Shown here: piece by piece, positions 1 to 6,123 of the stretch | Position numbering within the stretch: position 1 is the stretch's first letter | How the letters are laid out: each line of letters begins with the position of its first letter | Assembly (NCBI GenBank): GCA_023261525.1 | Contig: JAHFOU010000113.1 | Coordinates: 1-7,243, forward strand | Origin: Planctomycetota bacterium | GTDB taxonomy: Bacteria; Planctomycetota; SBBH01; JAHFOU01 | Length of the DNA stretch: 7,243 nt | Direction of reading: 5' to 3' | Made by a program: the position numbers and the translations under genes | The notes under the pieces: model-generated | What the model was told of the DNA's origin: nothing | Database searches by the model: none | Seen by the model: only the letters and a program-made list of their open reading frames with translations

Positions 1-458
1 TGGGCGTGCGCGGCCTCCTGGGGCGGCCGCGCGGGCTCCGGGTCCAGCAGGGTGGTGGCCATGCCCGTCAGGATGGCGGTCAGGGCCGAGAAGATGGGGC
101 GCATGAGGGCGAAGAAGCCGCCCATCAGGGAGTAGGTGGCCATGACGGAATCGATGCCGATCTCGGGGGTCGAGATCATGAAGGACACCGTGGCCCCGCG
201 GCTGGCGCCCTGCTTGCGCAGGGAGAGGGCCGCCGGGATCACGCCGCAGGAGCAGAGCGGCAGGGGGATGCCGAAGAGAGCCGCCTTGAACACCGCGCCC
301 AGGCCGGGCTTGCCGAGGTGGCGGACCAGGCGCTCCTTGGGCAGGTAGACGTAGAGGGCGCCGGAGAGCAGGAAGCCCAGCAGGAGATAGGGGGCCATCA
401 CGAAGAAGAGGGCCCAGATCTCTCGGAGGAGGTGGCTCAACAGGGTGAAGGCGCCCAT
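1..458 (-). CDS. SO_0444/ArsP-type metal efflux permease, N-terminal part (cut by left edge)
   Basis: The minus strand reads open from an ATG at 458 to the left edge, giving the first 152 residues of a polytopic inner-membrane permease. Hydrophobic segments lie at about residues 13-38, 52-68 and 103-137. The diagnostic stretch is IPLPLCSCGVIPAAL (residues 64-78), with a CxC pair at C69/C71. It is followed by a Gly/Ser/Thr segment and FMISTPEIGIDS (93-104). This layout matches the DUF318/ArsP permease superfamily, and most closely the SO_0444 group annotated as Cu/Zn efflux transporters; members are usually about 300-400 residues, so more than half is missing. A charged Pro-rich linker begins near residue 139. 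No in-frame start lies just upstream, and no Shine-Dalgarno site precedes the ATG. It is transcribed away from the methyltransferase gene. The family call is firm; the metal transported is inferred from the family only. Confidence 0.85.
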   Translation of the reverse strand, partial: MGAFTLLSHLLREIWALFFVMAPYLLLGFLLSGALYVYLPKERLVRHLGKPGLGAVFKAALFGIPLPLCSCGVIPAALSLRKQGASRGATVSFMISTPEIGIDSVMATYSLMGGFFALMRPIFSALTAILTGMATTLLDPEPARPPQEAAHA

Positions 459-469
459 GGAAGCGGGCC

Positions 470-475
470 AGTATA
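470..475 (-). promoter_or_regulatory. -10 box for the permease gene
   Basis: Because the spacer is palindromic, TATACT is also read on the minus strand, overlapping the plus-strand box. A transcript would start near 462, leaving about 4 nt before the permease ATG at 458. No -35 box is visible. Polymerase could not occupy both boxes at once, so the two genes may be expressed in competition. Confidence 0.4.
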
Positions 476-477
476 CT
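472..477 (+). promoter_or_regulatory. -10 box for the methyltransferase gene (leaderless)
   Basis: TATACT (5 of 6 to TATAAT) ends exactly 7 nt before the ATG at 485. The usual -10 to +1 distance would therefore put the first transcribed base at the A of the start codon. No -35 hexamer is recognisable 16-18 bp upstream and there is no TGn extension. The call rests on the hexamer and its position, supported by the same spacing at 4975-4988. Confidence 0.5.
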
Positions 478-484
478 GGCCGGC

Positions 485-1087
485 ATGCCTTCCTTCCGCC
501 CGGAGATCCTGAGGGCCGTGGGGTCTTCGGCCCGCCGCATCCTGGACGTGGGATGCGGGGAAGGGGGGCTGGCCCGCTCCCTGGCGCCCCTGGGGGCGGC
601 CGTGGTCGGCGTGGAGGGGGATGAGGCCAAGGCCGCCGCCGCCCGGGAGGCCTGTGTGCGGGTCCATGTCCTGGACCTGGAACGCCAAGACCTTCCCGAG
701 CCCGACGCCTCCTTCGATGTCCTGGTCTACGCGGACGTCCTGGAGCACCTGCGTGATCCCTGGGGCGTCCTGGCCCGCCACCGCCGCCTCCTGGCTCCCT
801 CAGGGCGCGTCGTGGTCAGCGTGCCGAACGCCCAGCACTGGCGGGTCTCCCTGGCCCTGCTGGGGGGGCGCTGGGACTACCGGGATCCCGACGGGCTGGG
901 CCACATCCTGGCCCGGGACCACCTGAGGTTCTTCACCCGCCGCGGGCTTCTGGCCCTGCTGGAGGGGGCGGGATACGCGGTGGACTCCCTGGAGGCGATC
1001 GCCTCCCCGCTGGCCCTCGCCTGCTCCCCGGGACCCCTACGGGGCTGGACGGCCTTCCAGTACGTCGCGGTGGGCCGCCTCCGGTAG
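485..1087 (+). CDS. class I SAM-dependent methyltransferase
   Basis: This 200-residue cytosolic protein consists almost entirely of a Rossmann-type methyltransferase domain. The SAM-binding motif I is ILDVGCGEGGLA (residues 19-30). An acidic residue (VGVEGD, 41-46) is placed to contact the ribose. D64 in HVLDLE and the FDVLVYADVLEHLRDP strand (77-92) form motifs II and III. HLRFFTRRGLLALLEGAGY (146-164) is the C-terminal signature often seen in methyltransferases of glycan and O-antigen loci. The ATG at 485 places motif I at residue 19, as is usual for short members, and sits 7 nt after a -10 box. The substrate cannot be read from the sequence; a sugar or lipid-linked glycan is inferred from the neighbours. 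The last 51 bp overlap the oppositely directed GT-C gene. A quinone or small-molecule methyltransferase is an alternative. Confidence 0.85.
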   Translation: MPSFRPEILRAVGSSARRILDVGCGEGGLARSLAPLGAAVVGVEGDEAKAAAAREACVRVHVLDLERQDLPEPDASFDVLVYADVLEHLRDPWGVLARHRRLLAPSGRVVVSVPNAQHWRVSLALLGGRWDYRDPDGLGHILARDHLRFFTRRGLLALLEGAGYAVDSLEAIASPLALACSPGPLRGWTAFQYVAVGRLR

Positions 1088-2713
1088 GATCTCGTAGACC
1101 TTGGCGCCGGGGCTTTCGAAGCGCGCGACGAGGTCGTGCGGGAGGCCGTCCCTGGCCAGGAGGGCCTGGAAGGTCTGGCTCCCGCTGGCGGGGTCCAGTT
1201 CCACCAGGATGTGGGTCAGGCCCTCGGCCCGGGCCCTCCGGACGAGGGATGCCATCGTGGCCTCCTTCGCGTAGTCCACGTAGGCATGGGCGTCGTGGGC
1301 CTCCACATAGGGGACGTCCAGGTAATAGCCCCGGCATCCGGCCAGGAACACCCGCACCGTACGGCCCGAGGCGCCCAGGGCGTTCAGCCAGGCGTCCGCG
1401 GCGTAGGGTTCACAGCGGCGGGTGAGGAAGGCCTCCCGGGATTCCAGGCCCAGGACGACGGGGAGTCGCTGGGCGGCCCGAGCGCCGACCCAGAGGGGGC
1501 AGGCCGCCAGGGCGGCTCCCGAAGCCAGGCGGCAAAGACGGAGGAGGGCGCCGGCCCGGAGGCCTTCCAGGGCCAGCGCCGCCCAGGCGCAGGCGGGGAT
1601 GCAGTAGGGCAGGGCGTACCGCGAGATGTCCACCGGTTCCACGGGGGCCAGGACGGCCCAGAAGGGGATGACCAGGGTCAGGGTCATCACCAGGAGGCTT
1701 CCCCGGACCCTGGGCAGGGGGGACTGGAGGCGGCAGAGCAGGAGGAAGGCCAGCCAAGGGGCCGACAGGAGCAGAAGGGACAGGAAGATCCCCCATCCGG
1801 CCGGGCCGGGAAGCCTCCCAAGGGCATAGCCTGCGCGAAGGTTGAGGAAGGGGCCTCCCCAGAGGCCGGCGCCGAGGGGGTAGATGGGGTTCCCGGTGGC
1901 GATCCAGGCGCGCAGGAGCCAGGGCAGGGCCACGAGGCCCGCCGTGACGAGGAAGAGCAGGAGGGACTGGGGACTGCGCCGTCGCCAGGAGAGCGCCCCG
2001 ACCGCGAGCCCCATCAGGCCCAGGAAGGGGAGGCCGGTCATCTTCAGGGACGCCGCGGCCCCGGACAGGAGGCCGCAGGACGCCAATCGGACCCAGGAAC
2101 CCTCCGCCTCCCAACGGAGATAGGCCACCAGCGCGAGCCCCACCGCGGCGCAGGCCAGGATGTCCACATAGCCTCCCGCCGCGTACTTGGCGAAGGGCAG
2201 CCCTCCCAGGAAGAGAAGGGCGGCCGTCCGGGGCTTTCCACCCCAGATCCCGGCCAGGGCCAGCACGCTCCAGAAGCAGGCGAGGTAGCCCAGGGGGAGC
2301 CAGAGCTGGGCCGAGGCCTCCGACCAGGGCAGGGAGACCGTGAAGAGCATCTCTCCCATCAGGGGGATGAAGGTGTAGCGGTGGTCATAGGCGTTCCAGA
2401 AGCTCCCGGGCTCCCGGAGGAAAAGACGGGGGAGGGACAGATGATAGCCCAGCCCGTCCCAGCCGGTCAGGGGGGCCAGGGCGGTGAGGAGGAGGGCGAC
2501 GACGACGAGGGCCGCCGGGAGCCTGAGCCAGGCCGGCCAGTCGCGGGAGGCCCGCCAGGAGCGCCAGAGCGCCCAGGCCGTCATCGGCCAGGGAAGAAGG
2601 CCCAGCCAGGAGAGGAGGCCTGCCGGGGCCTGTCCGCTCCAGAGGGAGGCTCCGACGGCGGAGGCCAGGAGCACGGCCCCCGCGGCGGCCCAGAGGGGGC
2701 TGTCCTCCTTCAT
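1037..2713 (-). CDS. GT-C/GT39-like polytopic membrane protein (putative glycosyltransferase)
   Basis: This 558-residue membrane protein has about ten or more hydrophobic segments between residues 7 and 410, then a soluble C-terminal part (about 415-545) with alternating strands and helices. It resembles ArnT/PMT-type (GT39) enzymes, which use polyprenyl-phosphate-linked sugars at the periplasmic face. Supporting landmarks are WDGLGYHLSLPRLFL (85-99) in the first large loop, whose D86 is a candidate catalytic acid; GGYVDILACA (180-189); PWLLRAWIATGNPIYPL (264-280), a typical motif of this membrane family; and SRYALPY (364-370) near the last helices. The ATG at 2713 overlaps the stop of the WbqC gene as ATGA, so longer in-frame readings upstream are not used. 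The gene is last in its unit, and its 3' end overlaps the methyltransferase gene by 51 bp. Donor and acceptor are unknown, and no GT39 activity is proven by these motifs alone. Confidence 0.75.
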   Translation of the reverse strand: MKEDSPLWAAAGAVLLASAVGASLWSGQAPAGLLSWLGLLPWPMTAWALWRSWRASRDWPAWLRLPAALVVVALLLTALAPLTGWDGLGYHLSLPRLFLREPGSFWNAYDHRYTFIPLMGEMLFTVSLPWSEASAQLWLPLGYLACFWSVLALAGIWGGKPRTAALLFLGGLPFAKYAAGGYVDILACAAVGLALVAYLRWEAEGSWVRLASCGLLSGAAASLKMTGLPFLGLMGLAVGALSWRRRSPQSLLLFLVTAGLVALPWLLRAWIATGNPIYPLGAGLWGGPFLNLRAGYALGRLPGPAGWGIFLSLLLLSAPWLAFLLLCRLQSPLPRVRGSLLVMTLTLVIPFWAVLAPVEPVDISRYALPYCIPACAWAALALEGLRAGALLRLCRLASGAALAACPLWVGARAAQRLPVVLGLESREAFLTRRCEPYAADAWLNALGASGRTVRVFLAGCRGYYLDVPYVEAHDAHAYVDYAKEATMASLVRRARAEGLTHILVELDPASGSQTFQALLARDGLPHDLVARFESPGAKVYEILPEAAHRDVLEGRPAP

Positions 2714-3423
2714 CCGCGGGGTCCGGAAGCCCGGAGAATCTCCCCGGACTTCGGTCCGGCCGCGAAGAGGAAGTCCACGGCCGAGAGGTTGGGCACGAAG
2801 CCCTCGAAGGGGGCCTGGGAGTACTCGGGATGGAGGAATTCCTGGAAGGCCAGGCGGATGCCCGCGCGCTCGAAGGCCATCGGGTCCAGGTAGTCCCGCC
2901 CATGGACGCCGGAGAGGTAGGCATCGGCCTTCAGCTTCCGGCAGAGGTCCAGGATGAGCTCCCCGGCCGCGCCCTCGGGATGGAGGTCCGAGGCCCGGTG
3001 GAAGGGGGTCGTGATCCCGAAGGCCTTCATCAGGTAGCGGATGATCTCCTCCGACAGGGCGGAGAGGCTTTCCCAAGGCCGGCCGTAGAGGGCCTCGAAG
3101 AAGGGGGCGTGCTCCGCGAAATGGGGATGGCGTCCGTAGGCGAGCTGGAGGGAGCGCCAGTGCTTGCGGCGCCAGGGGACGTGGTCGTCGATCCTGGCCT
3201 CGGCGATGCTCTGGGTGAACTTCCCGCGGGTCAGGACCGGGACGGAGAGCCACATCCAGCCCTCGGGCCCCGAGGCGCGGATGCGGTTGCGGTGGATCCA
3301 TCCGAAGGGGCCCCGCTTGACGAACTGGACCGTGTCCACGAGGACGAAGGCGTCGGCCGTCGCGATCTTGTGGAAGAAGCCGAGATAGGGGAGGTAGTTG
3401 GGCTGGTGCCCGGTCAGGATCAT
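2710..3423 (-). CDS. WbqC family protein
   Basis: This 237-residue soluble protein has the typical length and the signature start of the WbqC-like family: MILTGHQPNYLPYLGFFHKI (1-20), followed by ADAFVLVDTVQFVKRG (23-38), NRIR (46-49) and WLSVPV-like WMWLSVPVL (56-64). Later conserved-looking pieces are a Trp/Arg/His-rich helix (84-99) and YLSGVHGRDYLD (169-180), then FLHPEYSQ (196-203) and PNLSAVDFLF (211-220). The family is named for a gene of an O-antigen cluster and recurs in polysaccharide loci beside amino-sugar genes; I know of no settled reaction for it. Polar His/Asn/Asp residues in the first motif suggest an enzyme rather than a structural protein. The start at 3423 is fixed by the family's N-terminus and by its ATGA overlap with the ligase gene; a reading from 3744 would add 107 unrelated residues from another frame of that gene. 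Confidence 0.9.
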   Translation of the reverse strand: MILTGHQPNYLPYLGFFHKIATADAFVLVDTVQFVKRGPFGWIHRNRIRASGPEGWMWLSVPVLTRGKFTQSIAEARIDDHVPWRRKHWRSLQLAYGRHPHFAEHAPFFEALYGRPWESLSALSEEIIRYLMKAFGITTPFHRASDLHPEGAAGELILDLCRKLKADAYLSGVHGRDYLDPMAFERAGIRLAFQEFLHPEYSQAPFEGFVPNLSAVDFLFAAGPKSGEILRASGPRG

Positions 3424-4880
3424 GCCGGGGCGGGGCCCGCCACCCTGCGGAGCTTGATCAGGCGCAGGTTCCTGGTGCCGCCCTCCCGGGCGCGCTCGGC
3501 GCCGAGGGTGTCCCGCACCATGCGCTTGCGGCGCTCCAGGATGGCGTGCAGGGAGAACATCATGCCGGTGGCGATCATCAGGGTTTCCATGGTGCGGATC
3601 GTCGTGAAGCTGGTGGCCGCGATGGCATGCACGGCCAGCCCGATCAGCCCGCAGGCGTATCCGCAGGACATGCCCTTGTGCCACCAGACCTTGGCGATGC
3701 GGTAGTTGCGCCAGCTGACCATCCACATGCCCAGGATCCACCACAGCCAGACGAACAGGCCCACGAAGCCCACCTCCAGGGTCACCTTGACGTACTCGTT
3801 GTCGACCCAGCCGAAGGAGTAGATGCCCATGCCCCGCCCGAAGAGGGGGTACTGGTAGATCTCATGGCTGAGCTGGACCCAGGCCTGGGTCTTGGACTGC
3901 CAGGACGTGGGCGCCTCCTGGCCGGTGCCGGGCAGGACGTGGACGATGGTGCTCAGGCGGGTGGAGACGTCGGACTGGACCATGGTGCCCAGGACCAGGA
4001 ACACGACGACGCCCATGAGGATCCTCCAGTTCCCCAGCAGGAGGCTCATGAACATCAGCGCGAAGGCCAGGCCCACGAAGGCGCCGCGGGAAAGGGTGCG
4101 GAGGACCACGTAGAACAGGATGGCCATGAATCCCAGGAGCAGGGCCTTCAGGCCGGTGGTGCGGCATTCCAGCCAGAGGCCGAAGGCCAGCAGGAGGTGG
4201 AAGATCAGGTAGCCGCCGTAGATGTTGGCCGTCTCGCCGTCCGGCCCCGTCACGCGGCCGCCGTAGGCGTCCAGCCCGGCCGCCCGCTGGTACATCCCGA
4301 AGAAGGCCGAGAGGAGGCTGGCGAAGAGGAAGACCCCCAGCATGATGGCCAGCTGGCGCTCGGTGCGGATCAGGTTGGCCGTCATGATCAAGAGCAGGAG
4401 GTATTCGATGTACTTGAAGAAGATCTCGGCGGCGTTCTTCCCGTCCAGGCCCTGGAACCCGACGTTGTAGACCGAGGAGATGGCGGCGATGAGCAGGTAG
4501 ACCAGGACGGGCGTTCGCACGGCGATGGGCGTGAACTTCTCCCGGGAGGTCATGTGGCGGAAGAGCCAGATGGCGAAGAGGGAGGGGATCATGAAGTCCT
4601 CGAAGCGCAGGTTGCCGATGTTGTCGGCCGTGAACTCCGGGGAGAGCCCCACGCAGACCATGATCAGGATCAGGGCCGCATGGGGGTTCACCAGGGCAAA
4701 GCCCAGGCTGGCGCAGCCCAGGAGGGCGGCGAGGAATTCCCTGCGGTCGAAGGGCAGGACCTTGGTGATGGTCAGGGCGTAGAGGGTGACGACGGGCAGG
4801 AGGATGAGGAGGTAGAGGGGCCACTGGCCCTTCATTCTCCGGCTCAAGCCCGAATGAGCTTCCATGAAGTACGTCGACAT
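3420..4880 (-). CDS. O-antigen ligase/polymerase-like membrane protein (Wzy_C/WaaL family)
   Basis: From the ATG at 4880 this is a 486-residue inner-membrane protein with about ten or more transmembrane segments. It has an Arg-rich cytosolic N-terminus and a positively charged tail (about 449-486). The Wzy_C hallmarks are present: TLSRGAFVGLA (262-272), then a large periplasmic loop (about 300-360) ending in PLFGRGMGIYSFGWVDNEY (345-363). The Gly-rich turn and Asp-Asn pair are followed by LEVGFVGLFVWLWWI (368-382). Such proteins transfer or polymerise undecaprenyl-linked glycans; ligase and polymerase cannot be told apart here. I reject the TTG at 4946 because it is the -35 box of the gene's own promoter. 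The ATG at 4880 is the first after the predicted transcription start; ATGs at 4865 and 4835 remain possible. A GGAGG lies 14 nt before 4880, further than usual. It heads the three-gene minus-strand unit. Confidence 0.85.
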   Translation of the reverse strand: MSTYFMEAHSGLSRRMKGQWPLYLLILLPVVTLYALTITKVLPFDRREFLAALLGCASLGFALVNPHAALILIMVCVGLSPEFTADNIGNLRFEDFMIPSLFAIWLFRHMTSREKFTPIAVRTPVLVYLLIAAISSVYNVGFQGLDGKNAAEIFFKYIEYLLLLIMTANLIRTERQLAIMLGVFLFASLLSAFFGMYQRAAGLDAYGGRVTGPDGETANIYGGYLIFHLLLAFGLWLECRTTGLKALLLGFMAILFYVVLRTLSRGAFVGLAFALMFMSLLLGNWRILMGVVVFLVLGTMVQSDVSTRLSTIVHVLPGTGQEAPTSWQSKTQAWVQLSHEIYQYPLFGRGMGIYSFGWVDNEYVKVTLEVGFVGLFVWLWWILGMWMVSWRNYRIAKVWWHKGMSCGYACGLIGLAVHAIAATSFTTIRTMETLMIATGMMFSLHAILERRKRMVRDTLGAERAREGGTRNLRLIKLRRVAGPAPA

Positions 4881-4918
4881 CCCCGCGCGCTGGGCCTCCA
4901 GACGATATAAGGGCTTGG

Positions 4919-4946
4919 ATTGTAATAGGTTCTGTGCGTAGGTCAA
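4919..4946 (-). promoter_or_regulatory. sigma70-type promoter for the ligase-WbqC-GT-C unit
   Basis: On the minus strand, TTGACC (4946-4941, 5 of 6 to TTGACA) and TACAAT (4924-4919, 5 of 6 to TATAAT) are separated by 16 bp. Transcription would begin near 4912, leaving a leader of roughly 31 nt before the ATG at 4880. The three genes downstream are coupled by ATGA overlaps, so this is probably the unit's only promoter. Confidence 0.65.
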
Positions 4947-4971
4947 GGTGTCGCTCTGGGGATGGCCTTCC

Positions 4972-4980
4972 TGCTATAAT
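4972..4980 (+). promoter_or_regulatory. extended -10 promoter for the aminotransferase unit (leaderless)
   Basis: TGCTATAAT is a perfect extended -10 element (TGn plus consensus TATAAT), which can work without a -35 box; none is evident 16-18 bp upstream. The hexamer ends 7 nt before the ATG at 4988, so the predicted +1 falls on the start codon and the mRNA would be leaderless. It lies back to back with the minus-strand promoter at 4919-4946. Confidence 0.7.
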
Positions 4981-4987
4981 CGACCGA

Positions 4988-6121
4988 ATGGAGTCCCGAC
5001 CTGAGCTTTCCCTCTGCGATCTTCGCCCCGAGCATGCCGAGCTGAGATCCGCCCTGGAGACGGCCTTCCGGCGCGTCCTGGACCGGGGGGATTTCATCCT
5101 GGGCCGCGAGGTGGGAGGCTTCGAGGAGGCCTTCGCCGCCTACTGCGGGGCTTCCCACGGCGTGGCCGTGGCCAACGGGACCGATGCCCTGGCGTTGACC
5201 CTCCAGGCCCTGGGCGTCGGCCCGGGGGACGAGGTGGTCGTGCCAGCCTTCACCTTCGTCGCGACGGGCACCGCGGTCTTCCAGGCCGGTGCCAAGCCCG
5301 TCCTGGCGGACGTGGACCCGGTGTCCCTCTGCCTGTCCCCCGCGGCCTTTCAGGCCGCCCGCACGCCCCGGAGCAAGGCGGCGATCCCGGTCCATCTGTT
5401 CGGTCATCCGGCCGACTGGGACGGCCTCGCCAAGGCGGCCGCCGGCCTGCCCCTGCTGGAGGACGCCTGCCAGGCCCACGGGGCCCGCTGGAAGGGCCGC
5501 CGGGCCGGCTCCCTGGGCGTCGCCGCGGCCTTCAGCTTCTACCCCACCAAGAACCTCGGGGCCCTGGGCGACGGGGGGGCCGTCACCACCTCCGATGCCG
5601 CCCTGGCCTCCCGGGTGCGCCAACTGCGCAACTGCGGCCGGACCACCCAGTACGACCACCCGGTCCGAGGTCTCAACAGCCGCCTGGATACCCTCCAGGC
5701 CGCCCTGCTTTTGGAGAAGCTTCCCCACCTCGACGCCTGGAACGCCAGGCGCCGCGCCGCGGCCGAGCGCTACCGCCAGGCTTTGGCCGGGATCGAGGAA
5801 CTCCGCCTGCCCCAGGCCTTGCCGGGGACCGAGCCCGTCTGGCACCAGTTCGTGGTCCGGGTCCGGCGTCGCGACGAGCTGGCGGCCGCGCTCAAGGCCC
5901 AGGGCATCGCCACGGGCGTGCACTACCCCAAGCCACTCCACCTCCAGGGGGCCTTCGCGGAGCTGGGGCATGGTCCGGGGGATTTCCCGGTCTCCGAGGC
6001 CGCTTCGGCCGAGGCGCTCTCCCTGCCCATGTTCCCCAGCCTGAGGGAGCAGGACGTGGCCCGGGTCGCCGAGGCCATCCGCTCCTTCTACACGGTCCGC
6101 CAGACCGCCGGGCGGGCCTAG
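4988..6121 (+). CDS. DegT/DnrJ/EryC1/StrS-family sugar aminotransferase
   Basis: This 377-residue PLP-dependent enzyme of the cytosol is of the type that converts nucleotide-linked keto-sugars to amino sugars, usually with glutamate as donor. The full family plan is visible. GTDAL (64-68) binds the cofactor phosphate. VVVPAFTFVATGTAV (83-97) follows. PVHLFGHPADWD (134-145) comes next. LLEDACQAHGA (156-166) has D159 placed to bind the PLP ring nitrogen. FSFYPTKNLGALGDGGA (182-198) carries K188, the expected Schiff-base lysine. Then come GLNSRLDTLQAALL (228-241) and GVHYPKPLH (310-318). No key residue is missing, and the length is normal. An in-frame GTG at 4934 would place the promoter inside the gene, so the ATG at 4988 is preferred. 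It heads the plus-strand unit; the radical SAM gene begins 2 nt after its stop. The precise sugar (for example 3- or 4-amino) cannot be told from the sequence. Confidence 0.93.
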   Translation: MESRPELSLCDLRPEHAELRSALETAFRRVLDRGDFILGREVGGFEEAFAAYCGASHGVAVANGTDALALTLQALGVGPGDEVVVPAFTFVATGTAVFQAGAKPVLADVDPVSLCLSPAAFQAARTPRSKAAIPVHLFGHPADWDGLAKAAAGLPLLEDACQAHGARWKGRRAGSLGVAAAFSFYPTKNLGALGDGGAVTTSDAALASRVRQLRNCGRTTQYDHPVRGLNSRLDTLQAALLLEKLPHLDAWNARRRAAAERYRQALAGIEELRLPQALPGTEPVWHQFVVRVRRRDELAAALKAQGIATGVHYPKPLHLQGAFAELGHGPGDFPVSEAASAEALSLPMFPSLREQDVARVAEAIRSFYTVRQTAGRA

Positions 6122-6123
6122 GG

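Larger units (their letters stand above)
466..481. repeat. 16-bp perfect palindrome in the divergent spacer
   Basis: GGCCAGTATACTGGCC is a perfect inverted repeat without a loop. With one mismatched pair (465/482) the symmetry extends to 463-484, so it nearly fills the 26 bp between the two divergent start codons. It could be a dimeric regulator's operator, or it may simply reflect two -10 boxes superimposed on the two strands. The sequence alone does not separate these. Confidence 0.75.

Noticed and set aside
6..512. Plus-strand open frame at the left edge
   Set aside because: It is antisense to the permease, whose CSCGVIP and STPEIGIDS motifs make the minus strand the coding strand.
839..852. 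7-G run in the methyltransferase gene as a phase-variation tract
   Set aside because: Runs of this length recur by chance in DNA this GC-rich (another is at 5573-5579), and the codons encode a normal Gly-Gly segment.
1031..1100. Transcription terminator between the convergent genes
   Set aside because: Short G/C stems can be drawn (CCCC-tac-GGGG), but no T-run follows on either strand and the region codes on both strands.
1136..2893. Long plus-strand open frame of 585 codons
   Set aside because: It lies antisense to the GT-C gene, and its product is Gly/Gln/Pro/Glu-rich with no domain, as expected of an antisense shadow in GC-rich DNA.
2714..3301. GT-C gene extended upstream to 3301
   Set aside because: The extension is Pro/Arg-rich shadow sequence inside the WbqC gene; the ATGA junction at 2710-2713 is a better start and gives a hydrophobic N-terminus.
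3424..3744. Longer WbqC gene starting at 3744
   Set aside because: The extra 107 residues are an alternative frame of the ligase-like gene and bear no resemblance to WbqC; the family's first motif begins at the ATG at 3423.
3546..4910. Plus-strand open frame of 454 codons antisense to the ligase gene
   Set aside because: The product is dominated by Asp, Glu, Gln, His and Gly, the mirror of membrane-protein codons; no motif and no plausible start context.
4881..4946. TTG at 4946 as start of the O-antigen ligase-like gene
   Set aside because: The TTG is the first three bases of a good -35 box (TTGACC) with TACAAT 16 bp on, so transcription should begin after it; the added 22 residues show no family features.
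4934..4987. GTG at 4934 as start of the aminotransferase
   Set aside because: It would put the extended -10 element TGCTATAAT inside the gene; the family's N-terminal pattern starts soon after the ATG at 4988.
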